Shown here one piece after another: positions 1 to 9,202 of a stretch of DNA of 30,894 bases. Each line of letters begins with the position of its first letter. Within the stretch, counting starts at the first letter, position 1. This DNA is from Gnetum montanum (taxonomy: Eukaryota > Streptophyta > Gnetopsida > Gnetales > Gnetaceae). Location of the stretch: contig MNCI01038165.1 in the NCBI GenBank assembly GCA_015680685.1, positions 64,726-95,619 on the forward strand, given 5' to 3'. The notes under the pieces were generated by a model. It ran no database searches. It was not told the origin of the DNA and saw nothing but the letters and a program-made list of their open reading frames with translations. A program made the translations under genes and the position numbers.

Positions 1-659
1 AAAACTGCCGAAAAGGCTGTACTACAAAATAAAAACTCAAATGCTCCACTTACTTGTCCACGTAACAGTGGGAAACAACTTATCATTTCAACTATTTTAC
101 CAAACACCCCACCATAACACTATCTTAAATCCTACCATAATGCCATCTATTTTGTAGCAGATCATCATTGGTTAAAACTTGGGAAAGATTAGTAAATTAT
201 GATTCACATAATTCAAATGGACAGTCTAATGAGATATCAAGCAACCACAACTACACCCATAATGATAGTACACTTAAAACTGTGTCTTTATCGATGTACG
301 CTCCACATGGAATGTTGTGTGAAACAACCATAAATTAATTTTGATGGGAATCAGCTTTTGATCCTTTCGTATCTTCTACTCTAGATCACTAGGGCCTTTG
401 TGTTTTCCCAAAATGAAATGCAAAGTAAGGTACCCAACTTTTGACTTTTGACTAGATGCAATATTTATAGAATCATATTTATTGTACCATGTGCAGTGTT
501 CCAGGAATGCTAAGTGTGAATGAAGTACCCCATGATGCTGCTGACACTGATTTTGGCATTTCTAACTCCTAAGTCCACCAACAGGTTAAAACAATGCCAG
601 TTTCATAAGGTTAAAAGCAATACTTCTGCAAATTCTTCTTGCTTGCTTCTATTGATTTA
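1..659. other. No recognisable feature
   Basis: No convincing reading frame, RNA gene or repeat is visible. The base composition resembles the introns of the gene fragments that follow, so this may be intron or upstream flank of the same decayed locus. That is inference only. Confidence 0.4.
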
Positions 660-1117
660 GCTCCAATATCCAGTCATGGGTAACTCTTGTTGTGCCACGA
701 AGAGGAGGTTATGCAGCCTCAGCAATTGAATCTCATGCAACTGCCATTTCTCTTTCTGCCCATCCATGTTTAGGTAAGGTTTTGCTTTACCATGTTCCTG
801 AAACACACTTAATTGGCTTATGATAATGGTGTTCCTATTTAAAAACATCTCTGTAATTTCAGATATTGGCACTGAGTCCTTATCATTATTTTTAGATGCT
901 TGTAGTCCTTTGGATAAAGTTATTGCCCCTCAAGATGTTCTCGATTCTACTCCTACTCTTCTCATGCTTAGTCTGATCCAGATTGTGAGGAAATTTCAAT
1001 AACTACAAGAAGCCATAGAGAAGCAGCAGAAAGCATTTTGAGCAACACCAAAGAAGGCATTGATGTAGATGTTGAAGCTTTGGTTGCCAATATAACACTT
1101 TACTCTCCATCCTTAAG
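660..1117 (+). pseudogene. Two exon-like fragments of unrecognised protein
   Basis: Two short coding-like blocks are bounded by plausible splice signals. The first ends at 773 before GTAAGG. The second runs from 863, after a pyrimidine-rich stretch ending TTTCAG, to 1117 before GGTTTAT. The second block reads LDACSPLDKVIAPQDVLDS and then needs a frame change near 960-990 to continue as TTRSHREAAESILSNTKEG and VDVEALVANITLYSPSLR. I do not recognise the family. The blocks lie 290 bp upstream of the NLR fragment on the same strand, so they could be its first exons or the tail of a different gene. The frame change means it is not a working copy as read here. Confidence 0.35.
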
Positions 1118-1408
1118 GTTTATTAATCTCTTTATTCCTTTTTTTCTCTCTTAAATCCTATCAGTGTGTTTAGTATTGTAACTATGAACCTAAATAATGC
1201 TCATGTGATGATTTTTCTTAAAGCAATAATAATCATCTTCATCTTCCTTTGCTGCACAAGATATCCGAAGGTGGAAGTTTCTTGATTCATCAGATACCTT
1301 TTCTTAAATAAAGCACTACTCGCTTTTCTGTTAGCTTGTTTTCACTTACATGCATTAGAATATTAGAAACCCATGAGATTCTTTGCTTGTTGATTAAATG
1401 TAACGTTT
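1118..1408 (+). other. Probable intron or intergenic gap
   Basis: AT-rich sequence with pyrimidine runs near 1128-1150 and stops in all frames. It lies between the unrecognised exon-like blocks and the NLR N-terminal exon. It is consistent with an intron, but no boundary can be fixed. Confidence 0.35.
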
Positions 1409-2540
1409 TTGACAAGTGACATTGGCCAAGTGGATTTGGTATTAGACTTAGCGAAGATGAAATTGGAAGGAATCGGGAAATCTCATTGGATAACAGCAGG
1501 GCTACTTGCAGTGACCTTCGTCTTAAATAGATTTGAGAACATTTTATCCAACAAAGTAGATCTATGCCTTGCTCTGCTGGAGGAGATGCTTAGACTTGCT
1601 ACATATCTTAAAGAAATCAAGAAAATACCAAGGCTTAGACAAAACATGATAGGAATCATGGAAGAAGCACTCACTCCAGTTATGGATGGAGCATTTATGT
1701 GTTTTTCATGCTCCCATTCCTCTATTTGGCCCAAGCAAGTGGAATATACTTGTGTCTTTTTAACTTTCTATCTATCCTATTTGTCAGTGCTTTTTTAACT
1801 TTGATGCTCAAAAATAGGCTTATGAAACATTCATTATTATACCTAATTGCAGACTTTTAGATGTGTCAATGGATATGCAACGATTGCAGAGTCTCAGATA
1901 GGAGTTAAACAAAATGCATACACATCTGATGCTGCAAACCATTATCTATGTTTACGATGCTCATCAAGGCATACAATTTCCTGGGCAGAATCTATGCCCA
2001 AGATATGCAGGTAATTTACTCTTTCCAAATTATTTCAAGTTGGGTTTTCCCAAAATAGTGTTATTTGAAGAACCTTAATTGGTTACCAAATAACATAGTG
2101 GTACAATAATAAAGATATCACAGTTGCAAGTCACAAATTTTGTTGATTTTTTGTAACGGTTACCAAGAGGGCTCGTAAACTTCTTATGATATTTCCATGT
2201 ATATGTCTTCATATGAAATCTTAATGTTAGTCTCAACTGGTTATCTAATTCATCTTCCATCACTCAGTAGGAATTAGAAGCTCAGTGAAAGAAATAGTGG
2301 AGATGCTAGAATTTGAAAGTGACAAAGAATGTGGTTGCGATATGGGTTCAGTGGAATCGGCAAAACAACGGTTGCCAAAGCTGTCCATGCAAGCATCGAC
2401 AACTTTGAAGAATATGGTTTTTCCCACGTCTGTCCTACAAATATAACAGAAGTGAAGCAAACAATTCTAGATGACATTGCATAGGCTTATGGATGGTACA
2501 AAAAGCCACCATCCTACTCTCAAGGACAAAGTGATCTATG
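1409..2540 (+). pseudogene. NLR immune receptor pseudogene, 5' part (helical N-terminus and P-loop)
   Basis: Three exons can be read. Exon 1 (to 1738) encodes a hydrophobic helical stretch, GKSHWITAGLLAVTFVLNRF, then LEEMLRLATYLKEIKKIP. Exon 2 (1853-2010, after TTGCAG and before GTAATT) continues with MDMQRLQSLR, an in-frame TAG, and ELNKMHTHLMLQT. Exon 3 starts at 2271 with GIRSSVKEIVEMLEFES, loses frame near 2325-2352, then gives GIGKTTVAKAVHAS, a classical Walker A motif (2353-2370), and ILDDIA followed by a TAG. This order (helical bundle, linker, NB-ARC) is that of a plant NLR, an intracellular ATP-binding pathogen sensor. The N-terminal helices are not an obvious TIR domain. They resemble, by inference, the four-helix MLKL/HeLo-like N-termini of some non-flowering-plant NLRs. 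Two nonsense codons, a frameshift and the Copia insertion make it a pseudogene. Confidence 0.7.
2353..2370 (+). other. Walker A (P-loop) of NB-ARC
   Basis: The six codons read GIGKTT, the ATP phosphate-binding loop of NLR nucleotide-binding domains. A small deletion immediately upstream breaks the frame between VVAIWVQ and this motif. Confidence 0.8.
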
Positions 2541-2615
2541 TAACCCTTGTGTTAAATTTAGGAACAAATAAAGAACCGAAGAAAATAGAAAACATAGGCA
2601 ACACACATAGCTTTG

Positions 2616-2850
2616 TGTAGCATTTAAGCAAGCACACCACCAGAAATACATGATAATTGTTATTAAATAATAATTGCTAGATACAATTATAGAAACAACA
2701 ACATTTTTGGCCATTACGAAAGAGAATGGAAACTGGACTAGTAACTACTGGTTAACTATTGCTCTAACTATTGTTAACTACTGCTAACTATTGCTCACTG
2801 CTATTAACTGGTTTTGACCCGTGTTGGATTAGTCACCACTTAACTTAACA
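2616..2850 (-). repeat. Copia 3' LTR
   Basis: This is the left copy of the 235-bp terminal repeat and the 3' LTR for the minus-strand element. It is about 92% identical to 6060-6294. Between about 2745 and 2820 it carries a run of related AACTATTG/AACTACTG words. Confidence 0.93.
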
Positions 2851-2864
2851 ATCTCCCACTTGGA
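2851..2864 (-). promoter_or_regulatory. Copia polypurine tract
   Basis: Read on the minus strand, the bases just before the 3' LTR are CCAAGTGGGAGAT. This is a purine-rich plus-strand primer of the kind expected directly before a Copia 3' LTR beginning TGTTA. Confidence 0.85.
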
Positions 2865-2889
2865 GACTAATCAAACAAAAAAACCATGC

Positions 2890-3631
2890 CTCCTCATTAC
2901 TAGCCATGGAGGCCTGCTAAGGTTGTGCAAAGTTTCAGCTTAGCAAAGGTAATTGCCTTGGTTAACATGTCTGCAGGGTTGTTTGAACCAAGAATCTTCC
3001 TCAGCAATAATGTTCCATCATCTATGAATTCCCAGATATGATGATACCTTAGTTGAATGTGTTTGGATTGGGAATGGAAGAATGGATTTTTAGCTAGATG
3101 TATGGCACTTTGACTGTCAATGAAGAGCTCATTTCTATCCTATGTCTTATCCAATTCTTTTAGAAGACCCTTCAACTAGATCATCTCTTTTCCAGCTTCT
3201 CAGATAGCCATATATTCTTCTTCTATGGTTGAGAGAGCAATGCTCTGCTGAAGTCGAGACATCCAGCTCACAACTGTGTTGCCCACGGTAAAGAGACAAC
3301 CAGTGGTGCTCTTCCTGCTATCCAAGTCACCTCCTAGATCCGCATCAGAAAAACCTTGTAGAGTAATGCTGCTTATTTTAAAAAAAAGTGTCATACTTGA
3401 AGTTCCTTTTAGATATCTTAGGAGCCACTTTACATCTTCCCAATGCTCCCTTCTTGGATCAGACATAAACCTGCTAATAACTCCCACTACATGAACTATG
3501 TCTGGCCTAGTACATACCATAGCATACATCAAGCTTCCAACTGCTAAAGCATAAGGTACTTTGGCCATGTGTTTTCTCTCCTCATCTATCTTTGGTGCCT
3601 ACTCCTTGGACAGATGAACATGGCTTCCCAT
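2890..3631 (-). pseudogene. Copia RT C-terminal end and RNase H
   Basis: The minus strand encodes VPYALAVGSLMYAMVCTRPD, then SRFMSDPRREHWEDVKWLLR, GFSDADLGGDLDSRKSTTGC, LSTIEEEYMAI and NPADMLTKA. These are the conserved blocks of Copia RT tail and RNase H: the first catalytic Asp in FSDAD, Glu in the STIEEEY block, Asp in the degenerate FIDSQSA block. Three or more in-frame stops (after MAI, EMI and DKT) inactivate it. The domain would degrade the RNA strand of the RNA:DNA hybrid during reverse transcription. Confidence 0.88.
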
Positions 3632-3698
3632 AGGAGTATTTCTGATCTTAGCAGCTCTTTGGTGCCTACTCCTTGGAGAGATGATCATGGATTCCCAC
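3590..3698. repeat. 67-bp-period duplication at the RT deletion junction
   Basis: About 42 bp at 3590-3631 recurs at 3657-3698 with about four mismatches (shared CTTTGGTGCCTACTCCTTGG). The repeated part codes on the minus strand for the HLSKE-APK segment just before the RT tail. It lies exactly where the RT core is missing. Confidence 0.85.
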
Positions 3699-3850
3699 TT
3701 ATTCTACAATGCCTTCTTTCCTTCTGGTAGCTCAATTAGTGTCCATGTCATATTTTTGTGGAGTGACTTCATCTCATCTCTCATAGCCACCTCCCACTCA
3801 ACATAATCTATTGCCTGCATTGCTCCATCCAAACATTCTAGTTCCCCAGC
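3699..3850 (-). pseudogene. Copia RT N-terminal stub
   Basis: The minus strand reads AIDYVEWEVAMRDEMKSLHK and then TWTLIELPEGKKAL, a TAG, NKW. This is the start of a Copia reverse transcriptase, and homology stops at NKW. The whole catalytic palm, including the expected YVDD box, is absent, so this copy cannot make DNA. Confidence 0.85.
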
Positions 3851-3855
3851 ATCAG

Positions 3856-4845
3856 TTAACAATAAGTAATGTAATGAGGGAGAGTACCTTTCTCTAGGCT
3901 TTGAGGCTTTGGTGTTCTTGCAGACCTTCTCAACTGAGGCTCTGGTGTGGTTGTTTCTGCAACGTCATTTTCATTTTTAGCTATCCTGTTTTTAGGATTT
4001 GCTTGAATCCTTCCATCCACATCCCTCTCAGATATCTCTTCCAGTGTAACCTTCTCACATTTCTTTTCTTGCTTCCCTGCAATGTTGGATTCTAAACCGA
4101 ACCTATCCTTGTACACCATGTGTTCATTAAAAATGACATCCCTGTGTTTGATAATTTTCCTATTTTGATCATCCCAGAAACGATAACCAAAATTATCAAA
4201 ACCATAGCCAATAAAATAACATTTCTTGGCTTTAGGATCTAGATTATCTCTATCATTTGAATCAATATGCACATACGAGACACACCCAAAAATTTTCAAA
4301 TGTGAAAGATTTACCTCCTTCCCAGTCCATACCTCCTCTGGTATTCTGAACTCCAATGGAACTGAAGGTGCTTAATTAATGAGGTAGGCTGCTATGTTAA
4401 CTGCATCTTCCCAAAAGAACTTTGGTAGCCCATAGTGTATTCTCATGCTCCTAGCTATTTCATTCAAGGTTCTATTCATCCGTTCAGCAACACCATTTTG
4501 CTCTAGCGTTCTTGTAACTATCTTGATCATCCTGATCCCATTTTCTAAGTAGAAATTCTTAAATTCTTGGCTATCATATTCCCCTTCATTATCTGACTTT
4601 AGACATTTTATTTTTAAACCAATATGATTTTCTACTTCAGCTTTCCACCTTTTAAAAGTAGCAAACACATCAGATTTATTTTTAAGAAAATAAACCCATA
4701 CCTTCCTAGTGGAATCGTCAATGAAGGTGACATAATAGCTTGAGCCTCCAAGAGATTTCACTGGAGCTGGCCCCCATACATCTAAATGCACTAGTTCATG
4801 CTTTTTAGTCTGTGGTATCCCTATCTTTAAGAAAGTAACTCATTT
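3856..4845 (-). pseudogene. Copia integrase core and C-terminal region
   Basis: On the minus strand the core begins HLDVWGPAPVKSLGG (first catalytic Asp), continues CLKSDNEGEYDSQEF (second Asp) and EQNGVAERMNRTLNEIARSM (catalytic Glu). The DDE triad is visible. Downstream, LKIFGCVSYVHI, KKCYFIGYGFDNFGYRFWD and RDVIFNEHM are the usual C-terminal blocks of Copia integrase. The enzyme would join element cDNA to host DNA in the nucleus. Stops near 4370 (between the core and SVPLEFRIPEE) and near 4800-4840 interrupt it, but the frame is the same as the gag and protease parts. Confidence 0.9.
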
Positions 4846-5307
4846 TTGCTTCCCATAAACACAATCTTCACACAAGCCAACATCATCACACTTAAAATTT
4901 GGTAACTTTCCCTTTGAATCCAACAACTTCTTACCTTTTTCGCTCATGTGCCCAAGTCTTTGATGCCATAGGACTAAATCACCATCATAGTTAGTAACTG
5001 CAACTGCATCTTTCTTTGCTGTAGATATGTACAATGTTTCCACCTTACTGCCTCGTGCAACAAACAAGTTTCCCTTGGTAATCTTCCATGATCTATCACC
5101 AAATGTTGTTGTATACCCATCCAAATCCATCTGACTCATGGTGATTAAATTTTTCTTAAGTCCAGGAACATGTCTTACATCTTGCAATTTCCATTGCATC
5201 CCTTGGGTGGTTTTTATTTGGACTTCACCCTTCCCCACAATATTCAAAGGTTCATCATCTGCAAGATAAACCTTTCCAAACTTCCCTACAACATAATTGT
5301 GTAACAA
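4840..5307 (-). pseudogene. Copia protease tail and integrase zinc-binding (GAG-pre-integrase) region
   Basis: The minus strand encodes a beta-rich protease segment (GKVYLADDEPLNIVGKGEVQ, DVRHVPGLKKNLITMSQMD) and then LWHQRLGHMSEKGKKLL with CEDCVYGKQK. The last two supply the His-His and Cys-x2-Cys ligands of the integrase HHCC zinc module. It is in frame with the protease active site upstream and the integrase core downstream. Confidence 0.88.
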
Positions 5308-5331
5308 TTCCTTACATGGAGTGGAGAGGAA

Positions 5332-5346
5332 TGAAGCACCTGAATC
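5332..5346 (-). other. Copia aspartic protease active site
   Basis: The minus strand encodes DSGAS, the catalytic triad of a retroviral-type aspartic protease that would cut the Gag-Pol polyprotein. A TAG lies three codons upstream, where a Trp is common in the family. Confidence 0.88.
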
Positions 5347-5464
5347 CAGAATCTAAGATTCAATGGGATTGTTCACACAACAAATCAAAGCATTAGCAAT
5401 AATCTCCTCTGTTGCATTCATTGATTCATCATCTTGAGTGTGATTTTTCTTCTTCTTTGGTGCC

Positions 5465-6058
5465 CTTCATTGATTTCTAAAGTGACCCTTATTGTCACAA
5501 TTCCAGCAAACAACTTCCCTATGATTTTTAGATTTTCCTTTGCCTTTGGACTTCGATCTACCATTACCATGGTTTTGACCATGTTGTGAGCTCCTACCTC
5601 TACTTTCTATATTCAAAGTAGACCCTGAGGATTCGCTTGACTCCCTTCTGCGAATGTCCTCACTAAGAATCAAGTCTCGAATATCATTCAACTTTAATTT
5701 TAAAGTACTTGATGAGCTACTCACAATAGTCACTATTGCAGACCAACTCTCTCGTAAAGATGATAGCAAAATCAATTCCTAGATTTCGTCCTCAAAGGTG
5801 ATCACCACTGAATTCAATTGACTAATTATCATATTGAATTCAATGATGTGATTTGTAATTGATGCACCTTCACCCATCTTCAGATTGAACAACCGATGCA
5901 TCAAATATACCTTGTTTGCAGCAGATGGCTTTTCATACATACTTGACAACGTTTTCATTAAACTTGCAGTGGTTGTCTCATTAACAATGTTGAATGCGAC
6001 GTTTCTTGCCAATGTCAATCTAATCACACCAAGTGCCTGGCGATCTAAGAGATTCCAA
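5465..6058 (-). pseudogene. Copia gag, N-terminally truncated, with zinc knuckle
   Basis: The minus strand starts inside gag (LDRQALGVIRLTLARNVAF), continues through YLMHRLFNLKMGEGASITNH and LILSEDIRRRESSES, passes a basic KSKGKGKSKNHRE stretch and ends in a CCHC knuckle, CWNCDNKGHFRNQ. The knuckle's fourth ligand is a TGA codon (normally TGC), so the final Cys is lost. Gag would form the cytoplasmic particle and bind the element RNA. The first part of gag, the leader and the primer-binding site are missing: gag runs straight into the LTR at an ambiguous base (6059). Confidence 0.88.
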
Positions 6059-6059
6059 N

Positions 6060-6294
6060 TGTGGCGTTTAAGCAAGCACACCACCAGAAATACATGAGAA
6101 TTTTTATTAAATAATAATTGCTAGATACAATTATAGAAACAACAACGTTTTGGGCCGTTATAGAAGAGAACGGAAACTGGACCAATAACTACTGGTTAAC
6201 TATTATTCTAACTATTTTTAACTACTGCTAACTATTGCTCACTACTGTTAACTGGTTTTGACCCATGTTGGATTAGTCACCACTTAACTTAACA
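6060..6294 (-). repeat. Copia 5' LTR
   Basis: This is the right copy of the 235-bp repeat and the 5' LTR of the minus-strand element. No methionine-tRNA-type primer site follows it inside the element, because the interior next to the LTR begins within gag. Confidence 0.92.
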
Positions 6295-7020
6295 ACTTGT
6301 TTTGTTTACATAGATAATGTGTATAGTCTTGAGGAACTTGCAAAGCTTTTGCCAAACAATTTGGATAGCAACAAGAAGCTCAGATTGCTTCTCACTACTG
6401 GGATAACGTAGTTGTTGATGCTTAGATATCTCTCAACCTAATGACATTAAACTCTCTGATATTGGCTTATTGCCTGAAGATGAAGCCAGAGATTTTCTGT
6501 ACAGGATATGGATTACATGTAACATAGTTGGGAAAATGTTGTGCTACTGAGATAGATGCACAAGATATGGATTACATGTTAATGATATGCAGGGGAGTTC
6601 CCTGCTAATTGAAGTGGTGGGAAGATATGTAAGATATGAAAAAGATAAGAACAAGGCTATTGCATCTACAAGAGATGAATGAGGTGAAGCATTTGGCCAT
6701 CGATTTGGAGGGCAATAGTGGATTTTTTTGCATTTTCTTTTTGAGGAGTCCCACAAGGAAGATTTCCTGGATATTTGTGCCTTCAGAAGATGGGTAAGTT
6801 TAGAAAGGATTTACGAAATTGAGACAATTTTGGTGTTGGAGTGCAGGAATCTGGTTAAGCAACGCCCATGGAAGGTGGTGCATTTTCAAGATAACTTGGA
6901 AATCTGAGTGCATGGCATCATTTTAGAGTTGGAAAAAGATGTGAATCCAACTGAATCACCATTTTTTCACAGCTTTAGAAATTATTGTTGTACTCCATCA
7001 AGGTATTGTCAACTTTGCTT
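6295..7020 (+). pseudogene. NLR immune receptor pseudogene, 3' part of NB-ARC
   Basis: Directly right of the Copia element, coding resumes with YIDNVYSLEELAKLLPNNLD (kinase-2, the Walker B equivalent) and KKLRLLLTTG (RNBS-B). Then come DIKLSDIGLLPEDEARDFLY and, after frame changes, GVPC-like sequence followed by EVVGRYVRYEKDKNKAIAST, equivalent to the GLPL region. Further on, FLDICAFRRW, LVLECRNLVKQ, HGIILELEKDVNPTESPFF fit the end of the ARC subdomain. The order matches an NB-ARC and it is collinear with the P-loop exon at 2353. Several stops and at least three frame changes show it is dead. A protein of this type would bind and hydrolyse ATP to switch defence signalling. Confidence 0.72.
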
Positions 7021-7339
7021 GATTCATCAAAGTACCTCTTGGATTTCATGGATGTATTATTAATTTCAATTTTGATATGAATCTATTACACTATTTCAGT
7101 ATTAACATTTCAATGAAATGTTAGTTTAGTGGTAAAATTTTAGCATGGAAATCTGAAGTTACGAAATTCTGTTAGTGGGAAAAATAATCTACTTAATTAT
7201 GAATTTTAAAAAAAATTGTAACTGTCTAATGTCTCTTAAAATACATTAGAAAAGATTTCCAAAATTTTCTATCTAATAGATTTAAGATTCACAAAATTAA
7301 GTGTCAGTCAATTTATAATGCTTATTTTGTTAAAATACA

Positions 7340-7640
7340 AGATTTGATTTTGGTGGGAAAGGCATTTACCTTAAGGAGAGGGTGCAGGAAGGAAATCCAT
7401 TGGAATTGCCTTCAGAAATGCTAGATGGCTGGATCTGCTGTTTTCCTCCCTTAGAATATATTCAGCGGAATTTTATGATACCATCACTTCTTTGTTTACT
7501 AATGTGATCACGATTCCTGGGACATACAACGTTGCCTTGCCCAAACTTATATATTCATATGTTACTATTGGGGCTCCAAGGTTAAGTTCTTTCTATGTTG
7601 AAAGGGTACTAACTCTTTCCTACATACTTGTTATGAAAAT
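7340..7640 (+). pseudogene. Possible later exon of the NLR pseudogene
   Basis: A coding-like block reads GGKGIYLKERVQEGNPLELP and SEMLDGWICCFPPLEYIQRN before degenerating. It follows an intron-like AT-rich stretch and could belong to the region after the NB-ARC. I cannot identify clear leucine-rich repeats, so this is a weak assignment based mainly on position and strand. Confidence 0.3.
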
Positions 7641-7923
7641 GGTATATAGGTACGAACACTAGTGGCAGAACGGCTGGATGAAGACCTAGGAGGAGTCTGA
7701 AAGAAGCTTAGAAAATTTCTTTTTAGTTATAGTTTTAGCCATGTATTTGTACGAACAAACTTGGATGAGATTTGTAATTCTTTGCTTAAACATAGGACTC
7801 TGATACAAAATGCTTTTGTGATCTTTTAAGGCATAAGTTTGGTTTGATATTTTTCCCTGGTGCAATAATTGCTATTATGAAATTTAATGGATATGGATTT
7901 AAGAAATTTTCTGAATTACTTTT

Positions 7924-8011
7924 TAAGGTGTAATGAAATCATTTTGTGAGTAGTACAAATTCCCTATTAAGGTGTAATGCAATCTTTTTGCAAGAAGTAC
8001 AAATGTTCAAT
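7924..8011. repeat. Tandem duplication, 44-bp period
   Basis: The word TAAGGTGTAATG starts at 7924 and again at 7968. The copies share the pattern TAAGGTGTAATG, AATC, TTTTG, AGTACAAAT with several substitutions. Confidence 0.8.
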
Positions 8012-8090
8012 GTAACTTAATAAAAGCCCTTTCTAAAGAAGCGAATACGTGGTAACTTAATAAAAGCCCTTTCTAAAGAAGCTAATACAA
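8012..8090. repeat. Tandem duplication, 40-bp period
   Basis: GTAACTTAATAAAAGCCCTT begins at 8012 and 8052. The copies are nearly identical through CTAAAGAAGC and AATAC. Confidence 0.9.
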
Positions 8091-8157
8091 AAGACATTCT
8101 GCACATATTGTCTAATGTAATAACATGTAAAAATACCAAGAGTCCATCATAAAGAAT

Positions 8158-8221
8158 ATGACACAAAGTAACCTAGATGAATGATATTTATGACACAAAG
8201 TGACCTAGATGAAAGATATTT
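8158..8221. repeat. Tandem duplication, 32-bp period
   Basis: ATGACACAAAGT followed by ACCTAGATGAA and GATATTT begins at 8158 and again at 8190, with two mismatches. Confidence 0.88.
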
Positions 8222-8732
8222 TTGGAAGATAAAACCTATTTGGCTATTGAAAGCTCATTTTCCTTTCATTTATAAAGTTTTTTCTTAATCTTCTTCATTA
8301 GAACATCTTAAAAATCTTGAGGATTGAACAAATGAAAAAGAAATTCCTATCAACTTAAAAGATATTTGATTTATCCATAAAATGCCAAGATTTGGAGAGA
8401 GCTTAGTCCTCGAATTCTTTATTGAAAAGAAGAAGAAGAAGAATATTTTAACTAATAAACTAAGAACTTGCTTAGTATTAAACAACCAAACCAAAAAAGT
8501 GAGTTGTAGTAACTTTGTTTTTATTATTATTAAAAAGAATCAAAATGCATATTTAATAATGGTAGAACATTATTTTTAATTATCTTAATCGTTCTTAATG
8601 GTATGATATAGAAAATATACAAGGATAAAGAGATAATGTGTAAGAGAACAACCTTACCTAACCGGGCACTTAACACAAGGCTCCTACAAGGATAAAACAT
8701 ACTAGCTCCTAGGCTACTTAGACTTGGAGTGT

Positions 8733-8761
8733 AACATATTAATTATAAATTTTAATATGTT
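8733..8761. repeat. Short perfect inverted repeat
   Basis: Ten-base arms AACATATTAA and TTAATATGTT surround a nine-base AT loop. It may be chance in AT-rich sequence. Confidence 0.5.
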
Positions 8762-9202
8762 AAAAAAAAGGAGAACATAGATCAAGGGGTCTTAGTATAT
8801 GTAATTGAAAAATCTAGTTTCAGATTCATTAACCTTGCATTGGTTATGAATTGTAGAAGCATAGCTAAAATAGGGTATACAATGGTTACTTAAGAAATGT
8901 CATCAAATTTTTACCCACAAAAGTACACCAAATACTTGTTAGAATGTTGCTTTTCAATTCATAATTAAGTTGTAACTAAATGGACAATATTTTACTTTAA
9001 GAAGATCATTATCCAAAGTGAAATGTATTTAGTTAGCTAGAATAACTTTTTATTAACAATTAACAAATCCATATTGCATAAGTAGATTCATAAAACTTAA
9101 TCTTATAAATATTCACATGGAAATTTAAAAAAAAAATGTTGTTGCTCTTAACGGCCTCACTAAATGATGAAAGATCAGTAACACAATAATTATTTATAAA
9201 AA

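Larger units (their letters stand above)
2616..6294 (-). mobile_element. Ty1/Copia LTR retrotransposon, internally deleted
   Basis: Two 235-bp direct repeats bound a 3.2-kb interior. On the minus strand the interior reads gag, zinc knuckle, protease, integrase, a stub of RT, then RNase H. Integrase ahead of RT defines Copia. The ends are TGT...ACA. The LTRs differ at about 19 of 235 positions with no indels, mostly transitions, so the insertion is old. Flanking pentamers CTTTG (2611-2615) and ACTTG (6295-6299) match at only three of five positions, so a target duplication is possible but decayed. The gag-to-RT-stub part stays in a single frame, while RNase H is in another frame beyond the RT deletion. 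The element separates the NLR P-loop exon from the kinase-2 segment. It cannot be autonomous. Confidence 0.93.
7641..9202. other. AT-rich, apparently non-coding stretch
   Basis: No family or credible gene is recognisable. The stretch holds three tandem duplications (7924-8221), an AAG microsatellite near 8427-8441 and a perfect inverted repeat at 8733-8761. The first part may be 3' flank of the NLR pseudogene. Confidence 0.5.

Noticed and set aside
3276-3494. Plus-strand frames inside the Copia element
   Set aside because: They are antisense to the RNase H and integrase reading frames.
8382-8579. Plus-strand 65-codon frame rich in Lys
   Set aside because: It is composition-driven (AAG microsatellite and A-rich sequence) and the opposite strand is equally open.
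8733-8761. Hairpin as a transcription terminator or small RNA precursor
   Set aside because: The arms are only 10 bp of pure AT-type sequence; plants do not use such terminators, and no microRNA-like stem is present.
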